A stretch of DNA of 27,473 nucleotides from positions 1 through 27,473 of the IMG/VR virus record IMGVR_UViG_3300044491_000211. The stretch is one strand, 5' to 3'. This document shows, in pieces, positions 16,574 to 21,929 of this stretch. How positions within the stretch are numbered: position 1 is the stretch's first letter; every line of letters starts with the position of its first letter. This stretch comes from a virus. The notes beneath the pieces are model-generated. The model was not told the origin of the DNA, did no database searches, and worked only from the letters and a program-made list of their open reading frames with translations. Both the position numbers and the translations under genes were made by a program.

Positions 16574-17025
16574 CGTTTAAACTATCAGCGCGCAGCCGCG
16601 ATAAGCTGTCAGGCGTGGACGAGCGCATGGCGTCTGTCGTCAACAGCGCAATCCACAGAACCAAGATTGACTTCGGCGTCATCTGCGGGCTTCGCACCAT
16701 CGAGGAGCAGCGCGAGCTTGTGAAAAGCGGCGCGTCGCAGACGATGAAATCGAAACATATAGACGGGTTGGCCGTCGATCTTATGGCCTATGTTGGCCCG
16801 CGTGGATCGTGGGAGCTTAACCTATATGACGACATCGCTGACGCAATGGCAGAAGCTGCGCGCGAGGTGGATGTGCCAATCAGATGGGGTGCCGCGTGGA
16901 CTGTGCCAAATATAGCACAGTGGGATGGCACGATGGAGGACGCGATGAACGACTACATCGACACGCGTCGCGGGCAGGGCAGACGCCCGTTTATCGACGC
17001 CCCGCACTTTGAGCTGATGGTCTAA
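16570..17025 (+). CDS. Endolysin, peptidase M15 (L-Ala-D-Glu / D-Ala peptidase type)
   Basis: A 151-aa protein. ATG 16570 is preferred to an in-frame ATG at 16507 because it makes an ATGA overlap with the holin stop. Zinc ligands are visible: His63 and Asp70 in SKHIDGLAVD, and His146 in APHFEL, preceded by GLRTIEEQRELV, the signature of phage M15 endolysins. It cleaves peptide bonds in peptidoglycan. No signal peptide is seen, so export through the holin pore is expected. Its TAA overlaps the end of the minus-strand nuclease gene. Confidence 0.9.
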   Translation: MTFKLSARSRDKLSGVDERMASVVNSAIHRTKIDFGVICGLRTIEEQRELVKSGASQTMKSKHIDGLAVDLMAYVGPRGSWELNLYDDIADAMAEAAREVDVPIRWGAAWTVPNIAQWDGTMEDAMNDYIDTRRGQGRRPFIDAPHFELMV

Positions 17026-17402
17026 CCTAGCATCGCCTCAATGCTGTCATCCATAGCCTGCCGCGTAAAATCGGCGGGCTTTATGCGTACCGTTTTGCCG
17101 CTTGGCGCGGTGCGCAGTATAAACAATCGTATATCCAGCGCCACATACGCAAATATGTGCGCATCGCCATTTGCGCGTGTGAACACGTAGCGCGCCTCGC
17201 GGTAACGCTCTTGGCGTGGCTCAAGGGTCGCCTTGACCTGCATGGTCAACAGCTCACCGCTGGCCGACTTAACCCAGAGGTCATCGTCCTTCATGTCTAC
17301 CCGATGGCAGCGTATCCCGCGCTGCTCCAGCTCGGCTGCGACGAGAAACTCGCCAGCACGACCGACGTTGATGCTGTTGGCCACGCGCGCAACATACTGC
17401 AT
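17022..17402 (-). CDS. PD-(D/E)XK nuclease-like protein, lone minus-strand gene
   Basis: A 126-aa protein read from ATG at 17402 down to TAG at 17022, tail-to-tail with the endolysin and overlapping its stop. The pattern GRAGEFLVAAELEQRG (Glu18), DDDLWV (Asp41) and QVKAT (Gln55-Lys57) is that of the small PD-(D/E)XK fold group that includes group I intron-encoded and resolvase-like nucleases. No clear Shine-Dalgarno is seen; TATAAAAT lies just upstream. As the only gene on this strand it needs its own promoter and may be a morphogenesis-independent accessory gene: resolvase, superinfection or host-DNA nuclease. Function beyond fold is open. Confidence 0.7.
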   Translation of the reverse strand: MQYVARVANSINVGRAGEFLVAAELEQRGIRCHRVDMKDDDLWVKSASGELLTMQVKATLEPRQERYREARYVFTRANGDAHIFAYVALDIRLFILRTAPSGKTVRIKPADFTRQAMDDSIEAMLG

Positions 17403-17509
17403 TTAAACGATTTTATATAGAGGCGAAAAAAAGTTTACGTCGGGTGCATTTTTTGCTTGCGATATGCTGTGTTATCTTTATGTTAACAATATAAGCAACG
17501 GAGGAAGAT
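17403..17509. promoter_or_regulatory. Divergent promoter region between nuclease and early genes
   Basis: A 107-base AT-rich gap between divergent starts. On plus, TTGCGA (17457-17462) and TATGTT (17479-17484) are 16 bases apart, followed by GGAGGAAG before the ATG 17510. On minus, TATATAAAAT lies close to the nuclease start. GTTAAC (17482-17487) is a palindrome also found in the promoter at 21443. Confidence 0.5.
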
Positions 17510-18079
17510 ATGGCATACGACCCAACGCATGAACATGAGCATAATTACTACCCATCAATTCGCGCCCGCAAGCTGGCCAATGCTGCCCACGCCAATCGCG
17601 TAAACTGGCTGGCGTCTGATGATCGCGCCCAAGAGATCATCGACTTCTTGGCCGACTACAGCCCAGAGGGCGAGGGGTTTTTCCCAGCAGTCAAGAAGGG
17701 CATCAGCACATATGGCCAGCCGACACCCAATATGCGTGACGCTATGGTCAAGACGCTGGACAAGCGCGCCGCTCAAAAGGCTGAGTGGGCCGCCAGAGAT
17801 GGCAAGTGCGAGTTTGTTGGCACCGTAGGAGAGCGCCAAGACTTCGCACTCACAGTCAAGCATATCGCGGAGCTGGAAAGCATGTATGGCATTTCACACC
17901 TTCACATCTGCCGCGATGCTGATGACAATGTTGTCATCTACAAAGGCACACAATATTGGGCCAAAGGCGCTCAAGTAACTTGTACTGCCAAGGTCAAAGA
18001 GCATGGCGTGCGCGATGGCGTCAAGCAGACCATTATCCAACGCCCCACAAAAGTCACAGTCAACGGAGAAGATTATTGA
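17510..18079 (+). CDS. Early phage protein, OB-like C-terminal domain
   Basis: A 189-aa protein at ATG 17510 with a strong GGAGGAAG. The first 90 residues are helical and His/Asn-rich at the start. Residues about 98-188 show an OB-like strand order: FVGTVGERQDFALTVKHIAE, NVVIYKGTQYWAKGAQVTC, then AKVKEHGVRDGVKQTIIQRP. The KEHGxxxGVKQT ending is a familiar motif of alphaproteobacterial phage early proteins. Nucleic-acid binding is likely for this fold, but not demonstrated. First gene of the early operon. Confidence 0.65.
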   Translation: MAYDPTHEHEHNYYPSIRARKLANAAHANRVNWLASDDRAQEIIDFLADYSPEGEGFFPAVKKGISTYGQPTPNMRDAMVKTLDKRAAQKAEWAARDGKCEFVGTVGERQDFALTVKHIAELESMYGISHLHICRDADDNVVIYKGTQYWAKGAQVTCTAKVKEHGVRDGVKQTIIQRPTKVTVNGEDY

Positions 18080-18089
18080 CGCATCGCGG

Positions 18090-18109
18090 GCAAGCGCTGC
18101 GGCGCTTGC
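18090..18109 (+). terminator. GC hairpin in the early operon
   Basis: A perfect 8-bp stem GCAAGCGC (18090-18097) and GCGCTTGC (18102-18109) with a TGCG loop, 11 bases after the previous stop. No T-run follows, so it may be an attenuator or processing site rather than a true terminator. Confidence 0.5.
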
Positions 18110-18155
18110 TAGCCGTGCGCCAAACCGGCCACGAAACTGAAACGGAGAAACCATA

Positions 18156-18698
18156 ATGAACCTTACGCACACACATGAATTTTTAATCACGCACATCACC
18201 GACAGCGGCACCGGCTTTGCGGTGCGCACGGACAACGGCGAGAGCGTCCACATATCGCCGCGTCTGCTCCAGCAGGCGCACGCAAACCTCGACGACATCT
18301 GCACCGGCATCATCGTGCAGAACGCTGTCGAAGAGCAGCGCGAGCGCACGCCGTGGGTGGCCGCATATGTGCAGGAAAGACGCGCAGCGCGTGACGTGCT
18401 GGGCTTAGCGACTGACGCGCCAGCAGAGGCCGTACAAGCGCCCACCGAGGAGCCTAAGCCGATAGACTGGGCCGACGTCCAGCGCAAGATCACTTCGATG
18501 CTCCAGAGCGCCGACGTGACGTATTGCGAGACGGCAGACATCGCTGACGTCGTTGGCGTGGACACGCGCAAGCTATCGCAGCATCTCGATAATATGCACG
18601 CACGCGGCGAGATATGCCGAGCGCATGTAAACCAGCGTGCAAACCAGCAGCGCGCAACCTTGGTGCTGTGGAGCATCAACGCGGATGTGTACAGATGA
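18156..18698 (+). CDS. Putative DNA-binding protein: OB-like N-terminus, winged-helix C-terminus
   Basis: A 180-aa protein at ATG 18156 with CGGAG upstream. Residues 5-50 alternate strands in the way of a small beta-barrel (FLITHITDSGTGFAVRTDNG, VHISPRLL). A charged linker with PAEAVQAPTEEPKP separates this from a helix-turn-helix-like domain at about 110-175 (ADIADVVGVDTRKLSQHLDN, then HARGEICRAHV and a strand ending LVLWSI). The pattern fits a winged helix. It may regulate early transcription. ATGA overlap with the zinc-ribbon gene. Confidence 0.6.
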   Translation: MNLTHTHEFLITHITDSGTGFAVRTDNGESVHISPRLLQQAHANLDDICTGIIVQNAVEEQRERTPWVAAYVQERRAARDVLGLATDAPAEAVQAPTEEPKPIDWADVQRKITSMLQSADVTYCETADIADVVGVDTRKLSQHLDNMHARGEICRAHVNQRANQQRATLVLWSINADVYR

Positions 18699-18844
18699 TC
18701 TGCGCAACATGTGACGGAACCGGCTTCATCGTTTTGCCGCGTTTCGTCAACACGCCGGACAGCGACGCGTGGACAACGGTGCGCTGCCCAGAATGCCAAG
18801 ACGAAGACGACTTCGATTGGCGCAATGAAGAAGAGGAAGAGTGA
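18695..18844 (+). CDS. 49-aa zinc-ribbon protein (DnaJ-type CxxCxGxG)
   Basis: A small protein starting at ATG 18695, which overlaps the previous stop; a longer in-frame start at 18614 lies inside the upstream gene and is rejected. It has CATCDGTGFI near the N-terminus and CPECQDEDDF later, giving two CxxC knuckles able to hold one zinc, and ends in an acidic run (EEEEE). Such ribbons are frequent in phage early regions. Partner unknown. Confidence 0.75.
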   Translation: MICATCDGTGFIVLPRFVNTPDSDAWTTVRCPECQDEDDFDWRNEEEEE

Positions 18845-19374
18845 TGACTAAGCAAGAAAATATTATTTCGATTGTATCCGAGGCCGTAGAAAAGGCTTGG
18901 GAAGGATCAAACAGCGCAAAGGAAGCATCAGGCAAATATCTGGTTATGCTCCAGCAAGATGATGTTTTGCGCGAAGAGGCTACACGCCGCCACTTGGAGC
19001 GCATCGCATATTTGGATGTTGTTGCGCAGCCCAGAGGCTACCGCGCGCGACTTAAACGTGCAGCACATCAAACTGTGCTGAGCAAGGGCGAGACGTCAAC
19101 GCCAGCCGTGTCGCTGAAGAACATGGCACCCGCATATGCCAAGGATATGTTTGAGCGTTGGCTGTTGCCCAATACCGGCATCTGCTTGGGCGATGCGACG
19201 AGCGAGGATCTTGAGCAGGCTATTATGCACGAGACATCCCGCAGCAAGCACCATGAGGGGCAGCGCAGCTTCTATTCTGCCATCAAGGCTCGCGTCACTG
19301 ATGATAAAGTCGTCAGAGATGTTTGGAATATCAGCGAAGTCAAAGCTGAGTATGAACAGGCTTTGGTAGAATAA
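18844..19374 (+). CDS. Conserved early phage protein, helical
   Basis: A 176-aa protein. ATG 18844 shares its first base with the upstream stop and has AGAGGA upstream; a GTG three bases earlier is also possible. It is helical and charged with no recognised motif (LERIAYLDVVAQPRGYRARL; APAYAKDMFERWLLPNTGIC; QRSFYSAIKARVTDDKVVRD). It is the last protein before the structured RNA array, which starts 10 bases after its stop. Co-transcription with the array is therefore likely. Confidence 0.6.
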   Translation: MTKQENIISIVSEAVEKAWEGSNSAKEASGKYLVMLQQDDVLREEATRRHLERIAYLDVVAQPRGYRARLKRAAHQTVLSKGETSTPAVSLKNMAPAYAKDMFERWLLPNTGICLGDATSEDLEQAIMHETSRSKHHEGQRSFYSAIKARVTDDKVVRDVWNISEVKAEYEQALVE

Positions 19375-19383
19375 TGTTTAACA

Positions 19384-19429
19384 GGGGGCCGTGGGAGCCA
19401 CGCAGAAGTGCCAAGTGATCTGCGCCCCC
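19384..19429 (+). repeat. Array unit 1
   Basis: Stem GGGGGC/GCCCCC (19384-19389, 19424-19429). Left interval CGTGGGAGCCA, hairpin GCAGAAGTGC at 19402-19411, right interval CAAGTGATCTGC. The loop is GAAG, not GNRA. Confidence 0.8.
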
Positions 19430-19440
19430 ACCTTACAACA

Positions 19441-19486
19441 GGGGGTCGTGGGAACTGCGCAGAAATGCCAAAGTCACACCGCCCCC
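19441..19486 (+). repeat. Array unit 2
   Basis: Stem GGGGGT/GCCCCC with one T-G wobble (19441-19446, 19481-19486). Left CGTGGGAACTG, hairpin GCAGAAATGC at 19459-19468, right CAAAGTCACACC. Confidence 0.8.
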
Positions 19487-19494
19487 GCCTTATT

Positions 19495-19541
19495 TTGGTG
19501 CCACTCGATCATCGCATTATGCCGAATACTGAGCGCGCCAA
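19495..19541 (+). repeat. Array unit 3 (divergent)
   Basis: Stem TTGGTGC/GCGCCAA (19495-19501, 19535-19541), one wobble. Left CACTCGATCAT, hairpin GCATTATGC at 19514-19522 with a three-base loop, right CGAATACTGAGC. The intervals still measure 11 and 12. Confidence 0.75.
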
Positions 19542-19542
19542 T

Positions 19543-19594
19543 GGGAAGGGTCATTAAATTGGCGCAGCAATGCCAGCTTGTCAGCACCCTTCCC
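19543..19594 (+). repeat. Array unit 4 (9-bp stem)
   Basis: Stem GGGAAGGGT/ACCCTTCCC (19543-19551, 19586-19594). Left CATTAAATTGG, hairpin GCAGCAATGC at 19564-19573 (GCAA tetraloop), right CAGCTTGTCAGC. Confidence 0.8.
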
Positions 19595-19606
19595 AACCAT
19601 TTAACA

Positions 19607-19652
19607 GGGGGCCATGTTCAGGTCGCAGAAATGCCATGCATAGTACGCCCCC
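19607..19652 (+). repeat. Array unit 5
   Basis: Stem GGGGGC/GCCCCC (19607-19612, 19647-19652). Left CATGTTCAGGT, hairpin GCAGAAATGC at 19625-19634, right CATGCATAGTAC. Confidence 0.8.
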
Positions 19653-19663
19653 ACCTTACAACA

Positions 19664-19709
19664 GGGGGTCGTGAATAGCCCGCAGAAATGCCTACGAAGA
19701 TGCACCCCC
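19664..19709 (+). repeat. Array unit 6
   Basis: Stem GGGGGT/ACCCCC (19664-19669, 19704-19709), a compensatory change against units 1 and 5. Left CGTGAATAGCC, hairpin GCAGAAATGC at 19682-19691, right CTACGAAGATGC. Confidence 0.8.
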
Positions 19710-19720
19710 ACCTTACAACA

Positions 19721-19766
19721 GGGAGCCACGCAAATGACGCAGAAATGCCAAGAAGCCCACGCTCCC
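19721..19766 (+). repeat. Array unit 7
   Basis: Stem GGGAGC/GCTCCC (19721-19726, 19761-19766), compensatory. Left CACGCAAATGA, hairpin GCAGAAATGC at 19739-19748, right CAAGAAGCCCAC. Confidence 0.8.
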
Positions 19767-19773
19767 AATTTAT

Positions 19774-19821
19774 TTGGTGCCGCTCAACACGCGCAGAGAT
19801 GCCACTCTACTGGCGCACCAA
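19774..19821 (+). repeat. Array unit 8
   Basis: Stem TTGGTGC/GCACCAA (19774-19780, 19815-19821). Left CGCTCAACACG, hairpin GCAGAGATGC at 19793-19802 (GAGA tetraloop), right CACTCTACTGGC. Confidence 0.8.
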
Positions 19822-19827
19822 CAACCA

Positions 19828-19871
19828 GAGGCCACTCCAAAAACGCAGAAATGTCAGGTACGCTTCGCCTC
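19828..19871 (+). repeat. Array unit 9
   Basis: Stem GAGGC/GCCTC (19828-19832, 19867-19871). Left CACTCCAAAAA, hairpin GCAGAAATGT at 19845-19854 (closing G-T wobble), right CAGGTACGCTTC. Ends 22 bases before the next start codon. Confidence 0.75.
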
Positions 19872-19893
19872 GCACAAAACAAGGAGATCCATT

Positions 19894-20598
19894 ATGGATA
19901 AACGTTACGAAGACCCAACCATTGCCAAGATATATCTGACTTGGCGCAACAGGCAGAACATGGTTCGCGCTGAAGCAAAGCTGGTGTTGCAGATTAAAGC
20001 AATCTGCCGCAGCTTTCGTGACGGCGACATCAAAGAAGCCAATAAGCTATTCGCTCAACTAAAGAAGGGCGAAGGCACAATGGATGAATACGCCGCAACA
20101 AAGCCACTATTTGAGGCAAGGCAGCCGCTCTTAGAAAGCCGCGCCGAGTTTGAAAAATGGCTTGTGGGGCTGGCAAAGGAGCTGCCAGTATCAACGTTTG
20201 TCGATAAGGTAAAAGGCTTTGGCCATTTGGGCTTGGCTGGCATTGTCGGCGAGGTGGGCGACTTTATGGAATACGAAAAGGAGCTTGACGGCATATATAA
20301 GCGCGCTGGGCTTGCCGTGATAGATGGGCAGAGGCAGCGCAAGTGCAGCAATGCGGAGATGGCATTGGCGCATGGATATAGCCCGTCACGTCATTCGGTA
20401 TTCTGGACGATTGGCGACAGCCTGCTCAAGAGCCAAGGTAAAGAAGAAACCGCTGGCCCGTATCGCAGGATATATGACACGCGCAAAACGCTTGAGCGCG
20501 AGCGTGTAGATAGCGATGGCCACGCGCATAATCGTGCAATGCGATACATGACAAAGAAGCTGGTGCGTGATTTATTTGTAGAATGGAAAGCGGCATGA
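19894..20598 (+). CDS. tasA: Nop-like Tas protein (TasA-type, no nuclease domain)
   Basis: A 234-aa protein at ATG 19894, chosen for AAGGAG at 19881-19886; an upstream in-frame start at 19774 lies inside the RNA array. Residues 10-100 are charged helices with coiled-coil character. Residues about 104-180 carry VKGFGHLGLAGIVGEVGDF, then YKRAGLAVIDGQRQR, and GYSPSRHSVFWTIGDSLLKS. This helix-hairpin-helix pattern is shared by the C-terminus of IS110-family transposases and by Nop-domain proteins that hold guide RNAs. The basic end has DGHAHNRAMRYMTKKLVRDL. No DEDD, HNH or RuvC motif is found, so it should bind RNA and direct it to DNA without cutting. With the array just upstream it forms a TIGR-Tas-like locus. 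A degenerate IS110 transposase is less likely: the DEDD half is absent and no element ends flank it. Confidence 0.78.
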   Translation: MDKRYEDPTIAKIYLTWRNRQNMVRAEAKLVLQIKAICRSFRDGDIKEANKLFAQLKKGEGTMDEYAATKPLFEARQPLLESRAEFEKWLVGLAKELPVSTFVDKVKGFGHLGLAGIVGEVGDFMEYEKELDGIYKRAGLAVIDGQRQRKCSNAEMALAHGYSPSRHSVFWTIGDSLLKSQGKEETAGPYRRIYDTRKTLERERVDSDGHAHNRAMRYMTKKLVRDLFVEWKAA

Positions 20599-20687
20599 CC
20601 AAGTGGACGCAAGACATCATCATCGCCGCAGCGATTGCCGCGTCGGTGCTGGGATGGATCGGCGCTGTAAGCATGGGGTGGATGTGA
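20595..20687 (+). CDS. 30-aa single-TM small protein
   Basis: ATG 20595 overlaps the upstream stop (ATGA) and its TGA (20685-20687) overlaps the next ATG (TGATG). After MTKWTQD comes one hydrophobic helix (IIIAAAIAASVLGWIGAVSM) and WM. Its exact bridging of two genes supports real translation. Membrane role unknown. Confidence 0.55.
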   Translation: MTKWTQDIIIAAAIAASVLGWIGAVSMGWM

Positions 20688-20887
20688 TGACCCTAGCAGA
20701 ACCCGTCTTCATGGCATTCGTTATTTTTTCATCACCAGATGAATGTAAGGCGTTTTCCGAATATTACGACTTAGCGCGGATCTTTGAGCCGCAATGCGTC
20801 GAGATGGGCGGCGAGGCAGACTACCGCCGCCCGTGGCCCGACGTCAGACCACAGCCACGGCCAACACAGGAGAATAACAATGGCTAA
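20687..20887 (+). CDS. Small early phage protein
   Basis: A 66-aa protein from ATG 20687, coupled to the preceding small gene; a longer upstream frame is shadow. A hydrophobic segment (FMAFVIFSS) and two Cys are followed by a Pro/Arg-rich tail (RPWPDVRPQPRPTQENNNG). Not recognised. Confidence 0.55.
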   Translation: MTLAEPVFMAFVIFSSPDECKAFSEYYDLARIFEPQCVEMGGEADYRRPWPDVRPQPRPTQENNNG

Positions 20888-21110
20888 ATGGGATCTATCA
20901 AAACTGGAAAACAGCGCCAGCGTGGGCGCGCATATCGACGAGGACAGCAGCACGCCGACGCAGCCAACAAGGCTGATGCTGGTCATGTCGATCAGGCGCA
21001 AGGCAGACATCATGCGTATGGACGCGGGGCGTGGCCCTGAGCGCCTGACGATCAAGCAGCGCGCCGAAGAAATCATGGCGCTCTGCGAGATGCTGGAGAA
21101 GCGGCTATGA
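20880..21110 (+). CDS. Small early phage protein
   Basis: A 76-aa protein at ATG 20880 with AGGAGA at 20868-20873; the longer in-frame start at 20784 is in the previous gene. It opens MAKWDLSKLENSASVGAHID and finishes with a helix (IKQRAEEIMALCEMLEKRL). No domain recognised. It overlaps the next gene by ATGA. Confidence 0.6.
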   Translation: MAKWDLSKLENSASVGAHIDEDSSTPTQPTRLMLVMSIRRKADIMRMDAGRGPERLTIKQRAEEIMALCEMLEKRL

Positions 21111-21439
21111 CGGAACACATGACACCGCTGGAGCGTTGGAAAGAGCTGGCGATCATCGAGAACGCGCGCATGAAGCGCAGGCTGATTGGGCGCGATGACA
21201 TGCACGCGTATGCCCATAAGCCGTGGCCGCTTGAGAAGCTGCGCAAAGAGATCAAGCGCTGCCTGAGCAGGCATAACGAGCTGTCTGTGGGCGACTTGTG
21301 CAGCATGATCGAGCAGGACGCCGTGCATATCGACATTGGCCTGAAGACCATGCGGGAGCGGCGCACAATCGTGAAGACGTCGTTCATCGAGGGCCAGCAA
21401 CTGTACCGCCTGCGCACGCAAGAAGAGTTCGCGTTCTAG
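21107..21439 (+). CDS. Putative winged-helix early protein
   Basis: A 110-aa protein at ATG 21107 (ATGA overlap). Basic helices (NARMKRRLIGRDDMHAYAHK) precede a possible wing/HTH segment, LRKEIKRCLSRHNELSVGDL then QLYRLRTQEEF. Its basic character and short length fit a DNA-binding regulator, but the assignment is weak. It ends the coupled run that starts with the RNA-array gene; a new promoter follows. Confidence 0.55.
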   Translation: MTEHMTPLERWKELAIIENARMKRRLIGRDDMHAYAHKPWPLEKLRKEIKRCLSRHNELSVGDLCSMIEQDAVHIDIGLKTMRERRTIVKTSFIEGQQLYRLRTQEEFAF

Positions 21440-21442
21440 CAC

Positions 21443-21470
21443 TTGCACAATGTTAACGCGGCGTTATAGT
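21443..21470 (+). promoter_or_regulatory. Candidate promoter before the RHH regulator
   Basis: TTGCAC (21443-21448) and TATAGT (21465-21470) are 16 bases apart. The -10 differs from TATAAT at one base. GTTAAC lies in the spacer (21452-21457), shared with the promoter region at 17482. Confidence 0.6.
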
Positions 21471-21493
21471 GGCCCAGACCAACGGAGGTAATT

Positions 21494-21655
21494 ATGAACA
21501 CTGAGATGAAACAACTTGGATCGCGCATCCGCGCCGACGTCTTCGAGGCGCTGCGTGAGCTGTCAAAGCAGGAGCGCATCAGCATGGCAAGCCTGACGGA
21601 GCGCGCCATCCTGCGCCTGCTGGACGAGCATGGCGTGGACGTGCAGCGTGGATGA
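21494..21655 (+). CDS. 53-aa ribbon-helix-helix (Arc/CopG-like) regulator
   Basis: ATG 21494 with GGAGG at 21484-21488. The protein has a short strand (MKQLGSRIRADVFEAL: strand plus helix A) followed by QERISMASLTERAILRLLDE (helix B), the RHH layout of Arc, CopG and MetJ-like repressors, in which the strands of a dimer enter the major groove. It has its own promoter and is short enough to be missed by length cut-offs. It probably controls its own and neighbouring early promoters. Confidence 0.75.
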   Translation: MNTEMKQLGSRIRADVFEALRELSKQERISMASLTERAILRLLDEHGVDVQRG

Positions 21656-21929
21656 TGAGTTCACGCTGACGCCGGAGCAGCAGGCAGAGATGCACGCGGT
21701 TGCCAGCAACACGATGGCCGAGGTCAACGCGCTGATGCGTGACATGCTGGCGATCACCGAGCGCACAGAGCTGCCGGATCTCGCCAAGGTGTATACGCTG
21801 GGCGCTGGATTGCAGTCAGTGGTTGGCCACATGCGCCAGCACGACTGCGACGTGCAGGACGCGATCGCCATGTGCATGGGCATCATATTTGAAACGTACA
21901 GTACGCCGGATAAGGAGGACATGCATTGA
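21648..21929 (+). CDS. Small early phage protein, helical
   Basis: A 93-aa protein taking GTG 21648 (overlap of 8 bases with the RHH gene); an in-frame ATG at 21630 is the alternative and neither has a clear ribosome site, so coupling is likely. It is helical, acidic at the ends and hydrophobic in the middle (KVYTLGAGLQSVVGHMRQHD; DAIAMCMGIIFETYSTPDKE). Function unknown. TTGA overlap with the resolvase gene. Confidence 0.55.
   Translation: MDDEFTLTPEQQAEMHAVASNTMAEVNALMRDMLAITERTELPDLAKVYTLGAGLQSVVGHMRQHDCDVQDAIAMCMGIIFETYSTPDKEDMH

Larger units (their letters stand above)
19384..19871 (+). ncRNA. TIGR-like tandem guide-RNA array, nine hairpin units
   Basis: Nine consecutive units fill the stretch between two genes. 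Each is: outer stem of 5-9 bp, 11 nt, invariant C, hairpin GCA-GNRA-TGC (or close variant), 12 nt, complementary outer stem. The 11 and 12 nt intervals are the same length in every unit while much of their sequence differs. Outer stems change on both sides together (GGGGGC/GCCCCC, GGGGGT/ACCCCC, GGGAAGGGT/ACCCTTCCC, GGGAGC/GCTCCC, TTGGTGC/GCACCAA, GAGGC/GCCTC), proving within-unit pairing. Hairpin starts are 50-61 bases apart. Frames across the array are broken and repetitive, so it is non-coding. The layout of two variable segments per unit, split by a loop repeat and separated by edge repeats, together with the adjacent Nop-like gene, agrees with TIGR arrays of TIGR-Tas systems. Not known: transcript ends, processing and targets. 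Confidence 0.8.

Noticed and set aside
19727-19748. Possible self-target of unit 7: GCAAATGACGCA also occurs at 10046
   Set aside because: Part of the 12-base match belongs to the conserved loop, leaving about 8 matching interval bases, and the right interval has no match nearby. Chance is a sufficient explanation.
19384-19871. CRISPR array
   Set aside because: CRISPR repeats are near-identical with a single spacer each. Here the outer stems vary by covariation and a conserved hairpin sits in the middle of every unit, with two variable parts of fixed length.
19391-19901. Two repetitive ORFs (19391-19678 and 19671-19901) across the RNA array, with recurring QKCQ residues
   Set aside because: The repeated residues only reflect the GCAGAAATGCCA element. 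The frame changes at unit 5 and again at unit 9, no ribosome sites fit, and base changes follow RNA pairing rather than codons.
19894-20598. Degenerate IS110-family transposase
   Set aside because: Only the C-terminal-type fold is present; no N-terminal DEDD/RuvC-like half, no element ends, and the gene keeps a good ribosome site and operon coupling.
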